Origin: Stenogyne calaminthoides
Taxonomy: Eukaryota; Streptophyta; Magnoliopsida; Lamiales; Lamiaceae
Assembly (NCBI GenBank): GCA_037126765.1
Contig: JBBCBC010000026.1
Span: 9,226,418 to 9,290,417, forward strand
Direction of reading: 5' to 3'
Length of the DNA stretch: 64,000 nucleotides
The notes beneath the pieces were generated by a model that did no database searches, was not told where the DNA came from, and saw only the letters and a list, made by a program, of their open reading frames with translations. Position numbers and translations under genes: made by a program. Position 1 is the stretch's first letter; the number at the start of each line of letters is the position of its first letter. Positions 29,851 to 41,413 of the stretch are shown one piece after another.

Positions 29851-30475
29851 TTCCCATGCAAAACTTTCTAATTCGACCGACTCACAGCCACCGGCAGAAT
29901 TGCAGGACAACGGCCACCAATTTCTGCTCGCCGGAGTTCTATTCTTCATCACCGCCGCGATTTCCAGCGCCGGCGGCCTGTTCATCCCCATTCTAACAGT
30001 CGTAGCCGGGTTCGACCTGAAGACAATGTCCACCTACTCGGCGTTCATGGTCACCGGCGGCTCAATCGCGAATGTAGGCTCCCAATTACGGGCGAAACGG
30101 TCGCTAATCGATTATGACGTAGCGCTGTTGTTGGAGCCCTGCATGTTGTTGGGGGTCAACTTAAGCGTGCTCTGTAATTTGATGTTTCCTGAATGGTTAA
30201 TTACGGTGATTTTTGCGGTTTTTCTCGCGTTTTGCACCTTTAAAACTTGCAAATCAGGGGTTTCGTTTTGGAAATTGGAATCAGAAGAAGTGGGAAATAG
30301 GTGCGGAAATGAGGAGGCTGGTGAAAGTACTATAATGCCCCTGGTGGGTACTGTTGAGATATAATAGGCGAAATTGGGGGTTCCGCTGTTGAAGCTTGGG
30401 ATGCTGGTTGTTATCTGGTTTGCGTTCTTTGTTTTGTATCTTCTTCGAGGAAATCGCTACGGTCATGTAAGTAAT
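29850..30475 (+). pseudogene. Sulfite exporter TauE/SafE family protein, first exon, broken
   Basis: The frame from about 29860 reads SQPPAELQDNGHQFLLAGVL, FFITAAISSAGG-LFIPILTV, DLKTMSTYSAFMVTGGSIAN, SLIDYDVALLLEPCMLLGVN, FPEWLITVIFAVFLAFCTFK. This is the conserved N-terminal half of plant TauE/SafE membrane proteins (several hydrophobic spans). The usual Gly-rich GIGGGG loop is shortened, and the segment between GSIAN and the KSLIDYD motif is truncated. Two adjacent stops (TAATAG) occur at 30362-30367. After them KLGMLVVIWFAFFVLYLLRGNRYGH continues in the same frame up to a GTAAGT splice donor at 30470. No in-frame ATG is visible and no second exon follows. Either a decayed host gene or a captured exon. 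Confidence 0.75.
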
Positions 30476-31458
30476 TTTGACTAAATAATTTCTTCTTATT
30501 TTAATGGCTTAATTGTAAAAAAAATCAATACATTTTCAAAATTTACCATTTAATCTCAACTTTTAAATTTTAGTAAATAAAACTTTTATTTTAAAACTTT
30601 TTGCAAATCGAGCTCAAGGTAAAAAAATATGCTGAATAACTTTGCTAATTTAGCTTAAAAAACTCAGAAAAGAAAAAAAAAAAAAAAAAAAAAAACTTTC
30701 AACATATACACCATTAAATCAGCAGAACTAATAAAAAATCAACAAAATTGGCAAGTGTTCAACATATATTCTGCCCATGAGCTCAATAAACAAAAGATTA
30801 TCAAGGTGGAATTTTATCTAACATAAATCAAAAGTTGAGATTAGATTGCATTTTCGAAATGTGGTCATTTTTCTAATTTAATGTTTATTTTCGTTGTTAT
30901 ATTAAATGTTATCATAGTTCATTCTGGTCTCTTGATATTGAAAGGTTTCGATGTGGATTTCGATTTTGATCATCGATATGCAGTTTCATAAAAGAAAAAA
31001 AAAAGATTTATTATTTTATTTATTTATCCTCTCAAAATTAAGATGTTGAAGTATGTTGTAACCTAGATTATTCGTCCAGGAAAATAAATAATGAATGTAA
31101 AATGATTATTAATAAATACGTAAGAACTCGAGAATTTGGATTGTACTTATGTTTTTTTATGCTAAAAATGATAAAGGTGTCCATACCGTGAGAACAAAAG
31201 ACGTGTCAATATCCAACAAGCCATTCACGAGTCGGAGATTCGAAAGTACGACTGGAAAACTCGATTTTCAACCGTCTTGGGAAGGACGTTCCAAATGTAG
31301 CTTGACCATGCGACTCAATCGAGAGCTCTAAGACGGCGAGGCGGGAAAGAAGGGGAAAACCACAATCATGCCCAGACAAGCAAAGGACTAAGGGTGTATG
31401 CGCATGTCCGAATTGGTTCGTAGGCCCCCATCTAGCCTCTAGAGCCAAACAACGATCG
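30476..31458. other. AT-rich intergenic region with a 23-base A tract
   Basis: No credible gene. An uninterrupted A run lies at 30673-30695. The stretch 31036-31458 may be 5' sequence of the gypsy element whose gag follows, but I see no LTR boundary. Confidence 0.4.
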
Positions 31459-31996
31459 ATGGTCATAAAAAATGATCAAAAGCCTGTAGGACAAGGTCGA
31501 CAATCCAAGTGGCTGCACCGTGTCAGCCACCTTACTGAGCCTCTATCACTAGCGGTGATGATCGCCCCATTACAACTAAAGATCAACTTTGTATCATTCG
31601 CTCAGTATAACGACGAGATGGATTCCATGGTCCATATTGGGAAATATTCATCATACATGATTTCCATGGGGCCCACGAATGTCACTCAGTGCCGACATGT
31701 TCCGCTTATACTAGGCGATCAGGTATATCGGTGGTTCACATCGCTCATTCCAACTTCGGTGGAATCTTTCCACCAACTGGCCAAACTCTCCCTGGGTCAT
31801 TTTTCAATGACGGCACCTCGCCCGACAATCAAACAAAGTCTAGTCAATGTTAGGCATGGCGCCGACGAAACCGACAGGGTTTATCTCGAGTGAGTAGATA
31901 AGCTCATTCTTGAAGGAGAAAATCTTGGCGACTAGGCAAAGATCTTGGGGGCAGTCGGAGGCCTCAAGGTCAACAAAACTTTGGAAATTGATGAAT
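31459..31996 (+). pseudogene. Ty3/gypsy gag fragment
   Basis: ORF 31459-31893 carries the retrotransposon gag pattern: PLSLAVMIAPLQLKI, YNDEMDSMVHIGKYSSYM, CRHVPLILGDQVYRWFTSLI, SVESFHQLAKLSLGHF, KQSLVNVRHGADETDRVYLE. A TGA interrupts it at 31891, then VDKLILEGENLGD continues in frame to another stop. The usual FP..L.G.A..WF core is recognisable. The gene is cut at 31997 by a CACTA terminus. No protease or RT of this element is in the window. Confidence 0.75.
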
Positions 31997-32460
31997 CACT
32001 ACTAGAAAAATTAGTTTTAATGACGCGCAAAAGTGTCACTAAAAGTAGTGTTTGGATGTTTTTTGCTATAGTGACGCTTAGGAAAACGACACCTGATTTG
32101 GTGTTTCAATAGCATGTTATCGTGATATTCGGAAAGTGTCACTAGAGATGTCGATTATGATGCTTTTATGCATCACATCAGCATTCTTTAGTAACACTAT
32201 CTAGTGATGCTAACTGGCATCACGACACTGTGCTATAGTGACGCTTTTTAACTAACTTAATCACCTATTTAGTGACACTTACATGTGTTACTAGATAATA
32301 GTCTTGTGACACTATCATGTGTAACGTTCACTTTTTGTGACCATCTGCCGCATCGCATAAAGTTATATACATTTAATGTAACTATTTCATTTAGTGACGG
32401 CTTGTGAGTAAATGATTATCTTGTAATACGATCTTATGTAACGATATCTCTCTCGCTCTT
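31997..32460 (+). mobile_element. CACTA (En/Spm) element left end with subterminal repeats
   Basis: It begins CACTACTAGAAAAATTAG and is followed by dense copies of GTGACGC/GTGTCAC and AGTGACACTT words in both orientations up to about 32450. These are the subterminal transposase-binding repeats typical of CACTA elements. The same terminus and words are found at 43688 and 49024. The right end was not found, so the extent is unknown. Confidence 0.75.
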
Positions 32461-32764
32461 TTTTTTTCCTTATTTTACATATAACAATAATTTGAAAATT
32501 CAATTTAAACCAACCAATTATCAAGTAATTCTTAATACATGAAAGTTCAAATGCATAATATATCTATATATAAATCCAACTATACATAACGGTTATACGT
32601 CCAAAAGATGTCCAATACAATGTCAATAATACAATAAACTAAGTTAAAATACCAAGAAACTTTGTTGTCATTTAATAAGCCAGATAAGGCCACATCATCT
32701 ACCTGCAGTGCAATCTCTGCATTTTTTAGAAATCTACTTCTCTCAAAAGTTATTTGCATCTGTT
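32461..32764. other. AT-rich interior of the CACTA element
   Basis: No gene seen. Confidence 0.35.
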
Positions 32765-33018
32765 GTTATTCTTGAGCTTTTCACAACACTGTCGGCAAAC
32801 ACACAGAGCTAAAGATTCAGAGAATAGAAATTTAAGTAAGAGTTGCTCAAAGAAGCATACAAGTGCTTTGATTGTGTCAGATACTATGTTACCCATATGA
32901 ACTTCAAATGAAACAACTATACCAGTTGCACCTTCTGTAGCACCATATACAACCTTAACATGAATTCCCAATTCAAAGTACTTGCATAACGCTTTTATCA
33001 CACACAAAATATTTCTGA
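32765..33018 (-). pseudogene. Captured fragment of transcription elongation factor SPT5 (KOW domain), with an intron
   Basis: Minus strand, from a splice-acceptor-like TTTTTTCAG ending at 33018. The exon reads ALCKYFELGIHVKVVYGATE then GATGIVVSFEVHMGNIVSDT, ending IKAL. A GTATGC donor at 32860 and CTTTAG acceptor at 32809 bound a 52-nt intron, after which the frame resumes as LCVFADSVVKSSRITTD. The joined pattern YFE.G.HVKVV.G..EGATG.VV ... SDT.K.L..VFAD.VV.SS is the KOW-containing region of plant SPT5, which binds RNA polymerase II. Only these two exons are present and they carry substitutions, so this is a transduplicated gene piece, probably inside the CACTA element that starts at 31997. 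Confidence 0.7.
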
Positions 33019-34143
33019 AAAAAGGTCAATATAATTAGTTTTTTAAACAACGTGATTTCCGCTCAAAACTATACATGATGTATTGAAGATTAAGATATAT
33101 TCCATTTTACTCACAGGAAATGCTATTTTATTTTATGTACGTTGCAATGGATAAGTTAACTTTAAAATGTTTATTAATTAAAATACGGGATCTTACAAAT
33201 GCATTTCTTTAATATTTTTTCCTGATCCAACATGTCAAAATGCTAAATATGCAAGGAAAATCTATGAGTCATTATATAAACGCATCAATCAATCAATGTT
33301 CATGGTTTTAAGAAAAAGTGAGAAAATAATGCATATGGAATTTTTTATCTCTTTTTAAACTTATTCAATCGGTAAATTTCTAGCGCGGAATGTCAGAGGT
33401 TTGATGTGCAATTACAGTGTTCTTTTCTCCCCCTCTATTGGCAGTCATATTTAGTGTTGTATTTCTGCATCCGTTAATACTTGATTTACTTTAATAGTGT
33501 TTGACTTGTTTTTAAGGTAATACACAGGTTGTGTACATGATCTAGCTTAGTTTTTTGTATTATTAATATGTAGAAACTCTGTTTATCTCTTTTCTTTAGG
33601 AACTCTGTATAGTATATATCTTCTAAATTGGGACAGAGGGAATATCTCCTTAAGGCCCAAATCCATAGTTTCATGCATGAGGTTTGTTTTGGGCTATTGG
33701 AATAAGAGTGAATCTAGCTTTTATATTGTAGGATGGAAGAGAGGAATAGAAGAAAAAAAGACACACCTGATTAACACTATACAGCATGTCCCTCCTGGAT
33801 CTGAACACTCCACTATGTAACTCATACATAGTGGTTAGGAAACATTTTTATAATATAAAGTATAACTAGAAAAGTTCGCGAATAATTTATTTATGTGTGT
33901 GTGCGATGAAAACTACTGTTGAGATTTGATCAGTTATACAACATTTAACTCATGTTGTCTATTCTAAAATAAATATAAGGTTTACTACCCTAATGGAAGT
34001 GAAGTCTTGTTTGAGTGTGTTCTATTAAGTTGAAATTTGAGTTATATTCTCTTTTAAAGAGTCAGGATCCCATAATTATGGACCGTATGAGGTAAATTAG
34101 ATTTGTCTAATTATTCTGCTTGTTTCTATAACAACATTCGATT
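33019..34143. other. Non-coding AT-rich region
   Basis: No gene, repeat or terminus recognised; short chance ORFs only. Confidence 0.4.
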
Positions 34144-34507
34144 CGATGGCTCGTATTTTGCAATTTCCGACCATGAAGGATATACGTCATCAGTTATATA
34201 ATAAGCTCTATTATTTTCCCGACCATTAACGACATAACTAATCTTTGGAGCTCGACCTTCCAAGACATCTGTAAAAAATTTAGATTGTGGAGTACATTAA
34301 TATCATTCCACAACTTAAAGTTCCAAAGAAAGCATGTCATATTCACAAGTCATATATGATGCAACAACTTCTAAAATGATTTTTGGTTTTTCACTTCTCT
34401 CTGCATATTGCGCAGGCCACGCAGTAGGACAATTTTTCCATTCCAAATGCATACAATCAATACTGCCTATCATACTTGAATATCCACGTTGTTCGCAGAC
34501 ATATAGT
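34144..34507 (-). pseudogene. PIF/Harbinger transposase fragment
   Basis: Minus-strand frame from 34500 reads RGYSSMIGSIDCMHLEWKNC, PTAWPAQYAERSEKPKIILE, VVASYMTCEYDMLS. This is the first catalytic-Asp region of plant Harbinger transposases (GSIDCMHWEWKNCP...QY...KPTIILE.VAS). After a frameshift, FFTDVLEGRAPKISYVVNGR, YITDDVYPSW follow, the next conserved block. The piece ends abruptly at 34508, where CACTACAAAAAAATC starts and the tandem array begins. The C-terminal acidic residue is absent. It is a dead fragment. Confidence 0.75.
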
Positions 34508-35480
34508 CACTACAAAAAAATCATGTTTAGTGAAAAATGAATATTTGTCACTAAAAACATACATATAGTGATAATAATTGGTTATGTTACAGAATAACAT
34601 AATTAGTGATAGTTTTTTGTATTGCCAATAATTAGTCGATTATTTGTCACTAAAAACACACATATAGTGACAATAATTGATTATGTTACAAAATAAAATA
34701 ACTAGTTACAATTTTGCATATTGTCAATATTTTATTGAATATTTGTCACTAAAAATACACATATAGTAATAACAATTGGTTATGTTACAGAATAACATAA
34801 ATAGTGATAATTTTTAATATTGTCAATATTTAATCGAATTTTGTCACAAAATATATATATATATAGTGACACTAATTGGTTATGTAACATGTTACAGAAT
34901 AACATAACTAGTGACAATTTTTTTATGTTTTCAGTATTTAATCGAATATTTATCACTAAAAACATACATATAGTGACAAGAATTAGTTATGTTACAGAAT
35001 AACACAACTAGTGAAAATTTTCTACATTATCAATATTTAATAGAATATTTATCACTAAAAACCGCCATATAGTGACAACAATTGTTATGTTACAGAATAA
35101 CATAAAAGTGACAATTTTTTATATTGTCAATATTCAGTCAAATATTTGCCACTAAAAACACATGTATAGTGACAATAATTTGTTATGTTACATAATAACT
35201 TAACTAGTGTCGCTTTTGTATATTGTCACTATTTAACTAAAAATTTGTCACTAAAAACACATATAGAGTGATAATAATTTATTATGTTACAAAATTTCAT
35301 AAGTTGTGATAATTAGCGACAACTTATTATGTTTTCAATATTTAATTCAACATTCGTTACTAAAAACACACATATAGTGACAATTATTCATTATGTTACA
35401 AAATACCATAAGTTGTGAAACTAACGATTAACTTTCCACGTCGTCAATATTTTATTAAATATTTATCATTACAAAAAGAA
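34508..35480. repeat. Tandem array, about nine units of ~100 bp with internal palindromes
   Basis: Units start near TTTGTCACTAAAAAC, contain ATATAGTGACAATAATT, then GTTATGTTA-CAGAA-TAACATAAC, then TAGTGACAATTTT..ATTGTCAATATTTAAT. The GTTATGTTAC word recurs at about 34585, 34682, 34778, 34880, 34988, 35084, 35182, 35281 and 35391, a period of 97-110. Each unit holds two inverted repeats: GTCACTA/TAGTGAC and GTTATGTTA/TAACATAAC. The array opens with CACTACAAAAAAATC, a CACTA-like terminus; no opposite terminus was found. Confidence 0.8.
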
Positions 35481-35601
35481 AATATAGTGAAAATTATTCA
35501 TGGTTTTTATAAAAAATTTCCCCTCATTTCAAGTTTGAGATTTATTCCTTTAAAATTTTTTTAGATTTATTTATTGTTATTGATTTTATTTAATTCATTA
35601 T

Positions 35602-36360
35602 TGTTGATGTTGCACGGATGTTGTTCTATACGTTGAACAACATTCTGCACAACATCTTAAATTTTCCCTTTCTCCTAGCACTGACTCCGGTTTATTAGAT
35701 GTGTTTTTCTATGTTTCCTACATTGCAGGTTAAAGACAATTTCGGATATTGTCAAGCGGTTGCACTGATGGAGTAAGAATAGAAAGATCATGGGTGGTTA
35801 CACCAAGATCATGGAGATAGTGGAGGAGATATTCAAGGTTGTCCACACCAAGTGGATAGGACAATGCAGTTGTCCGAAAGTCTATAAATAGACTGCATTG
35901 GTCGTACATTCAAGTTTGAGTTAAAGTGAAATCTCATTTGCTCAACTCCAAACTTAAGAGAGTAGCAACCGAGACACAACCGTGAGTGGGGTGTGAGGGT
36001 CGATGCTATGCCTATTTGTATTGGTCGAGTGTATCTCAACATTTCCCATCAGTATTGTGTTTGTCTTATTAGATCAAGTTTTAGGTTGAATAAGATCACT
36101 AGTTACTTGATTGAATAGATTGATTTTTTGTGTGTGGTTTTTCACTACACCTTTTAGGATCTTGTAAGAGATTAGTGTGTATCTCACTACTTGTTATAGT
36201 GATATTTTTAACCATGAGGTTCATATAGTCTTATTATAGACTATACACAATTTTGGAAATCCTTTGCACTGCTTTTTTATACTTCCGCTGTCATATGTTG
36301 TTTATATGTTTCACAACATTTTTAACAACACTCTGAAAATACACACACACACACACTTTC
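35602..36360 (+). repeat. 5' LTR of element D
   Basis: It starts TGTTGATGTTGCACGG and ends in a (CA)n run followed by CTTTCA. The copy at 49025-49800 matches along its length, with an estimated few percent of differences by eye. TATA box CTATAAATA at 35882-35890. Confidence 0.9.
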
Positions 36361-36363
36361 AGT

Positions 36364-36375
36364 TGGCGCCAGAGC
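36364..36375 (+). other. Primer binding site of element D (divergent)
   Basis: TGGCGCCAGAGC sits three bases after the LTR. It matches the initiator tRNA-Met PBS TGGTATCAGAGC except in the middle four bases. Confidence 0.65.
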
Positions 36376-36428
36376 CATAAACTTGATACACTAAGTTAAA
36401 GGTCCTGTGTTTAAAGTGTGTTTTTGTA

Positions 36429-38257
36429 ATGGATTATCCACTCACCCCTTCTTTAAAACCTCCAATTTTAGATGGATCAAATTACCCATACTGGAAACCT
36501 AAAATGCGCATGTACATTAAGTCTATAGATGAGAGAGCATGGCGTAGTGTGTTGTCTGGTTGGAATCCACCAAAGACGGTTGGTGATAATGATGGTGATT
36601 CACAAGTCAAAAGGGAGATTGATTGGTCCAATGATGAATGCACATCGGCCAATTTCAATTCTAAAGCCCTTAATGCAATTTTTACTGTTACTGATGTTTC
36701 TATGTTTAAACTGATATCTAACTGTATATCTTCTAAGGATGCATGGGATATATTGCAAGAACATTTTGAAGGATCAGAAAGTGTTCGAAGAACTAGACTC
36801 AGAATGTTGGGAACCAAGTTTGAAAACTTGAAGATGAAATATGATGAGAACATTTCATCATACAATGAAAGGATAAGTGAGATTGCTAATGAGTCACACT
36901 CACTTGGTGATCCAATTTCCAACACTCGGTTAGTTAATAAAATACTTAGAACAGTTACTAAATGATTTGATGCAAAAATATGTGCAATAGAAGAGGCTAA
37001 GAACACTGATTTATTGAGTCAAAATGAGTTGATTAGTATTTTGAAAACTTATGAGATTAACTCAAATATGTTAGATGATGATAAACATGAGAAAGATAAA
37101 GACAAGAAAGTACTTGCTTTTAGAGGTGAAACTTCTGATAATGTTGGTAAACATCCTTATGTTACTGAAGTTGATTCTGATGATGATGTTTCTGATTTAT
37201 GTGATGAAAATGTTTCTGAACAATTTGCTCTTATCACTAAGCAATTCAAATCTTTTTTAAAAGGAAAGTTCAGAAGACCAAATGGTCAATTTCAATCATA
37301 GGATAAGTTTAACCAAAATTCTTCTCCCTCTGATAAAAAAACTTGTTCCAAGTCAGTCTTCCAATTTCAATCAACCTAGACAATTGAATAAGGATAACAA
37401 GTTCAAATATGATCCTGAGTACAGAAAAAGGTTAAATGTGATGCATGTTCTGGATATGGTCATTATGCTAATGAATGTGCTAATACTATGCTTAGGAAGA
37501 AAATGAACTTTAATGCTACCTTAAGTGATGATTCTGATGATGAAACTGATTCTGGTAAATGTGAGCTAAGTGTTATGTCTGCTAGAATAGTTTATGATGA
37601 TACATTTGATGATGATCTCGATGATGATTGGTCTGAAGCAGATTCAGATGTTATTACAACATCTGAAACAACATTCAATCAATATAACTCTGAGATTAAC
37701 TGCTTTGCTGGAACTATTCTGAATGTTGAAACATCAAAATTTGCTGATTGTGACTCTGCATATCTGAAGTTTAAAACTGATTTAGAAACTCAAAAACAGG
37801 TGTTGATTTCCTTATCTTTAGAAAATTCAGATTTAAAAGAAAATCTTTTGAAGCTTGAAGTTCTTTTAACTAGAAAAGATGTGGAAATTTCTTCTTTAAA
37901 AAATGAACTCAAGTGCACTACTCTTAGTTTTAAAAAGTTTTCTGCAAGAACTACTGAATTGAATGAGGCATTGATGATTGGTAGATCTGATAATGCTGGA
38001 CTTGGCTTTGTGAAAACTTCTGAAAATACTCCTTTATCCTGTGAACCTATTTCTTTTGTAAAAGCTGGAACTTCTTTGCCTAAATCCTTGAAAGGTAAAC
38101 AAAAGAAATCTGATGGTTTATTTAAAGAGTATGTATGTTTCTATTGTGTTGGAGTAGGTTATATTCGTCCATATTGTTCTAAGTTAAGAAGAGACTTAAA
38201 AAGTCGGAATAGTTTTGTAAAATTGAACATCTTAACAACACTGTTGATCCAAAGAAC
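36429..38257 (+). pseudogene. Element D gag
   Basis: It starts MDYPLTPSLKPPILDGSNYP, then YWKPKMRMYIKSIDERAWRS, the DUF4219-like N-terminus, followed by a UBN2-type body (SKALNAIFTVTDVSMFKLIS, KDAWDILQEHFEGSE, RLRMLGTKFENLKMKYDENI). The first stop is TGA at 36962, after which FDAKICAIEEAKN continues in the same frame. The zinc knuckle CDACSGYGHYANEC lies at about 37440-37485 in another frame. It is followed by NATLSDDSDDE and a coiled-coil tail rich in Leu, Lys and Glu to 38250. Several small indels break it. Confidence 0.85.
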
Positions 38258-40081
38258 ATGTCATGTAATGTTGTGTATACATCTTTGAAAGCATGTGTTC
38301 CTGAATCTTGGTATTTTGATAGTGGTTGTTCTAGACACATGACTGGTCAAATTAACTATTTGTCTAACTATACATCTTGTGATGGAGGTCATGCTACATA
38401 TGGTGGTGGTTTAAAAGGTAAAGTTGTTGAAAAAGGAATATTGAATGTTCCTGGTTTTCCAAAGTTGACAAATGTGTTACATGTAAACGGTTTACTTGCT
38501 AATCTGATTAGTATTAGTTAGTTATGTGATGATGGTTTACATGTAAAGTTTGACAAGAATTAATGCTATGTGTTTGATAAAAATGATGATGGCTTAATGA
38601 CTGGCAAAAGATCTGCTGATAATTGCTATTTGATTGGTTCAAATCATGCTTGTAAAAGTGCTAAAGCAGATGATATTTTTTTATGGCATCAAAAACTTGG
38701 TCATGCTAATTACAGAAGTATTCAGAAATTGCATAGACTAGGTGTTGTTGTGGGTTTACCAGATCTTAACTTTGAAAAAGGAAAAATCTATGGACCATGT
38801 CAGAAAGGTAAGCAAGTAAGAACAACACATCAAATGTTGTCAGCATGTACAACAAACAGGTGTTGTGAATTGATTCATATGGATCTAATGGGTCCTATGG
38901 AAACTGAAAGTTTAGGTGGTAAAAGGTATTCCTATGTTCTTGTAGATGATTTTTCTAGATATACTTGGGTTATTTTTCTAAAAGAAAAATCAGATACATT
39001 TTCTGAGTTCAATTTTTTTTACAAAAGGTTAAAATTGTTTTATGTTTAAAGATCAGTAGGATAAGGTCTAATCATGGAAGAGAATTTGAAAATAGTTTGC
39101 AACTAATTTTTGTGAAAAGAAAGGTATTTTGCAAGAGTTTTCTTCACCTAAAACTCCTCAACAAAAAGGAATTGCTGAAAGAAATAATAGAACTTTGCAA
39201 GAAATGACAAGAGTTATGCTAACCTCAAAAGTCTTTCTTAGAAATTCTGGGTTGAAGCTTTGAATACTGCTTGTCACATTGTGAATAGAGTCTATATTCG
39301 TTCTGGTAGTAATTGTACTCCCTATAAGATTCTGAATAACAAGAAACCAAATTTGAAATACTTTCATGTGTTTGGTTGTGTTTGTTACATTTTGAATGAT
39401 AGAGATCAGTTGCACAAGTTTGATTCTAAGAGTGATAAAGGATTTTTCTTAGGATATTCTAAGAATAGCAAGGTATATAGAATCTATAACTTGAGAACTG
39501 ATACAATGCAAGAATCTGTAAATGTGGTATTTGATGAACTTACAAGTCTTGCAGGTAAAAGTGTTGAAGATAATGTATCAGATTTGATAGAAGTATCCAA
39601 AAATACTGATGACACTGAAGATAGTAAAAATATTGATCAGAATCAGAATGTTCCTTCAACATCTGATACAACATTACCTAAAAGTTCAAATACTGAAAAT
39701 CTGTCACAAGATTCACAGTATCCAAAACATTTGGTTCCCTCAACAAAGATAATGAAAAGTCATCCATCAGATCAGATCATTGGAGAAGCTACTAGAAGAA
39801 GAATGGGTATTCATATCAATAACCTTGTAAGATCAGTTTGCATGTCATCCATATGCAATCAGATAACTTTTGAGTGTTATCATTCTGAAATTGAGCCTAA
39901 AAATGTGAAAGAAGCTCTTGATGATGAAAATTGGATAAATGTTATGCATGAAGAGCTTAATCAGTTTGAAAGAAATGATGTTTGGACACTTGTACCTAGA
40001 CCTAATTCTGATATTATTGTCATAGGAACAAAGTGGATTTTTAAGAATAAAACTGATGAATCTGGTAATGTTGAGAAATAA
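38258..40081 (+). pseudogene. Element D protease and integrase
   Basis: WYFDSGCSRHMTG at 38300-38345 is the protease active-site region. After a stop near 38520, LWHQKLGHANYRSIQKLHRL and CQKGKQVRTT (integrase zinc-binding) precede DLMGPMETES and VLVDDFSRYTWVIFLKEKSD (first catalytic Asp). A frameshift near 39045 leads to RSNHGREFEN, where the second catalytic Asp is replaced by Asn-His, and then KTPQQKGIAERNNRTLQEMT with the catalytic Glu. The C-terminus (HVFGCVCYILNDRDQLHKFD, GFFLGYSKNSKVYRIYN) lies in the ORF 39260-40081, followed by the acidic linker and the start of RT (VWTLVPRPNSD, GTKWIFKNK). Confidence 0.85.
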
Positions 40082-41413
40082 GGCTAGATTGGTTGCTCAA
40101 GGTTATACTCAGATTGAAGGAATAAACTTTGATGAAACATTTGCTCATGTTGCTAGAATTGAATCTAGATTACTTCTTGTATTGCATGTTTCATTAACAT
40201 TAACTTGCATCAAATGAATGTTAAAGCTGCTTTCTTAAATGGTATTCTGGATGATGAAGCTTATGTTGAACAACCCAAAGGTTTTGAAAATCTGGAATTT
40301 CCTAATCATGTTTACAAGTTAAAGAAATCTTTGTATGGTCTAAAACAAGCACCTAGAGCTTGGTATGGTAGACTTACTGATTTCTTACTTGAGTTTGGAT
40401 TTTTGAGAGGTGAAGCTGATAGAACCTTGTTCATTAAAAATTATGAGAATGATATCATGGTTGCTCAAATATATGTTGATGATATTGTATTTGGTTCAAC
40501 TTGTAATGATATGCTTGAGAGTTTTGTTAAAGAAATGACCTGTACCTTTGAAATGTCCATGGTTGGAGAACTGAATTTCTTTTTATGTCTTCAAATCAAA
40601 CAAATGAAAGGTGGTATTTTCTTTTCTCAAAACAAATATGCTAAGAATTTGGTGAAAATATTTGGTCTTGAAACTGCTAAAATTATGAAAACCCCTATGG
40701 GTTCAACTCAAAAGTTGAGTAAAGACTTGATTGGAAAAGATGTTGATCCTACTTTTTATAGATCAATGATTGGAAGTCTTTTGTACTTAACTTCTAGTAG
40801 GCCTGATATTATGTATAGTGTCTGTCTTTGTGCTAGATATCAAGTTAATCCTAAGGAATCACATCTTAATTCTGTGAAAAGAATTATAAGATATGTAGCT
40901 GGAACATGTGATCTAGGTATTTGGTACTCAAAGGATACTTATTGCTCTTTAGTTGGCTATAGTGATGCAGATTGAGCAGGTGATTGTGATGACATAAAAA
41001 GTACTGGTGGAGGATGTTTCTACATGGGAAATAACATTATCTCCTGGCATAGTAAGAAACAGAATTGTGTTTCACAATCTACAACTGAGTCTGAATATGT
41101 TGCTGCTGGAAGTTGCTGCACTCAACTGCTATGGCTTAAAAAGATGTTTGATGATTATGGGTTGGAAATTGGTATTTTGATTGTTTATTGTGATAATACT
41201 AGTGCTATCAATATTTCCAAGAATCTTGTGCAACATTCTTTGACTAAGCATATAAGTATAAGACATCACTTTATAAGAGATCTTGTAGAGAAAGAAGTTG
41301 TGAAGTTAGAGTACATTTCTACTGAAAAACAACTTGCTGATATTTTCACAAAAGCCCTTGATAATGAGAGGTTTTCTTCACTTAGAAAATCTCTTGGTCT
41401 TTGCTATATCTGA
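40082..41413 (+). pseudogene. Element D reverse transcriptase and RNase H
   Basis: After a frameshift at 40080, ARLVAQGYTQIEGINFDETF continues the RT. ORF 40205-40975 has MNVKAAFLNG (the first catalytic Asp of the usual QMDVKSAF is Asn here), KKSLYGLKQAPRAWYGRL and VAQIYVDDIVFGS. RNase H runs GYSDAD, then a TGA at 40973-40975 where Trp is expected. It resumes in frame: KSTGGGCFYMGNNIISWHSK, STTESEYVAAGSCC, VYCDNTSAINISKN, KHISIRHHFIRDLVEKEVVK, ending LADIFTKALDNERF and LRKSLGLCYI. The family is SIRE-like. Confidence 0.9.

Noticed and set aside
34508..35480. Second CRISPR-like array
   Set aside because: Head-to-tail satellite units without spacers, in a eukaryotic transposon nest.
36482..37006. 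174-aa minus-strand ORF opposite gag of element D
   Set aside because: Antisense of a well-recognised gag; no independent support.
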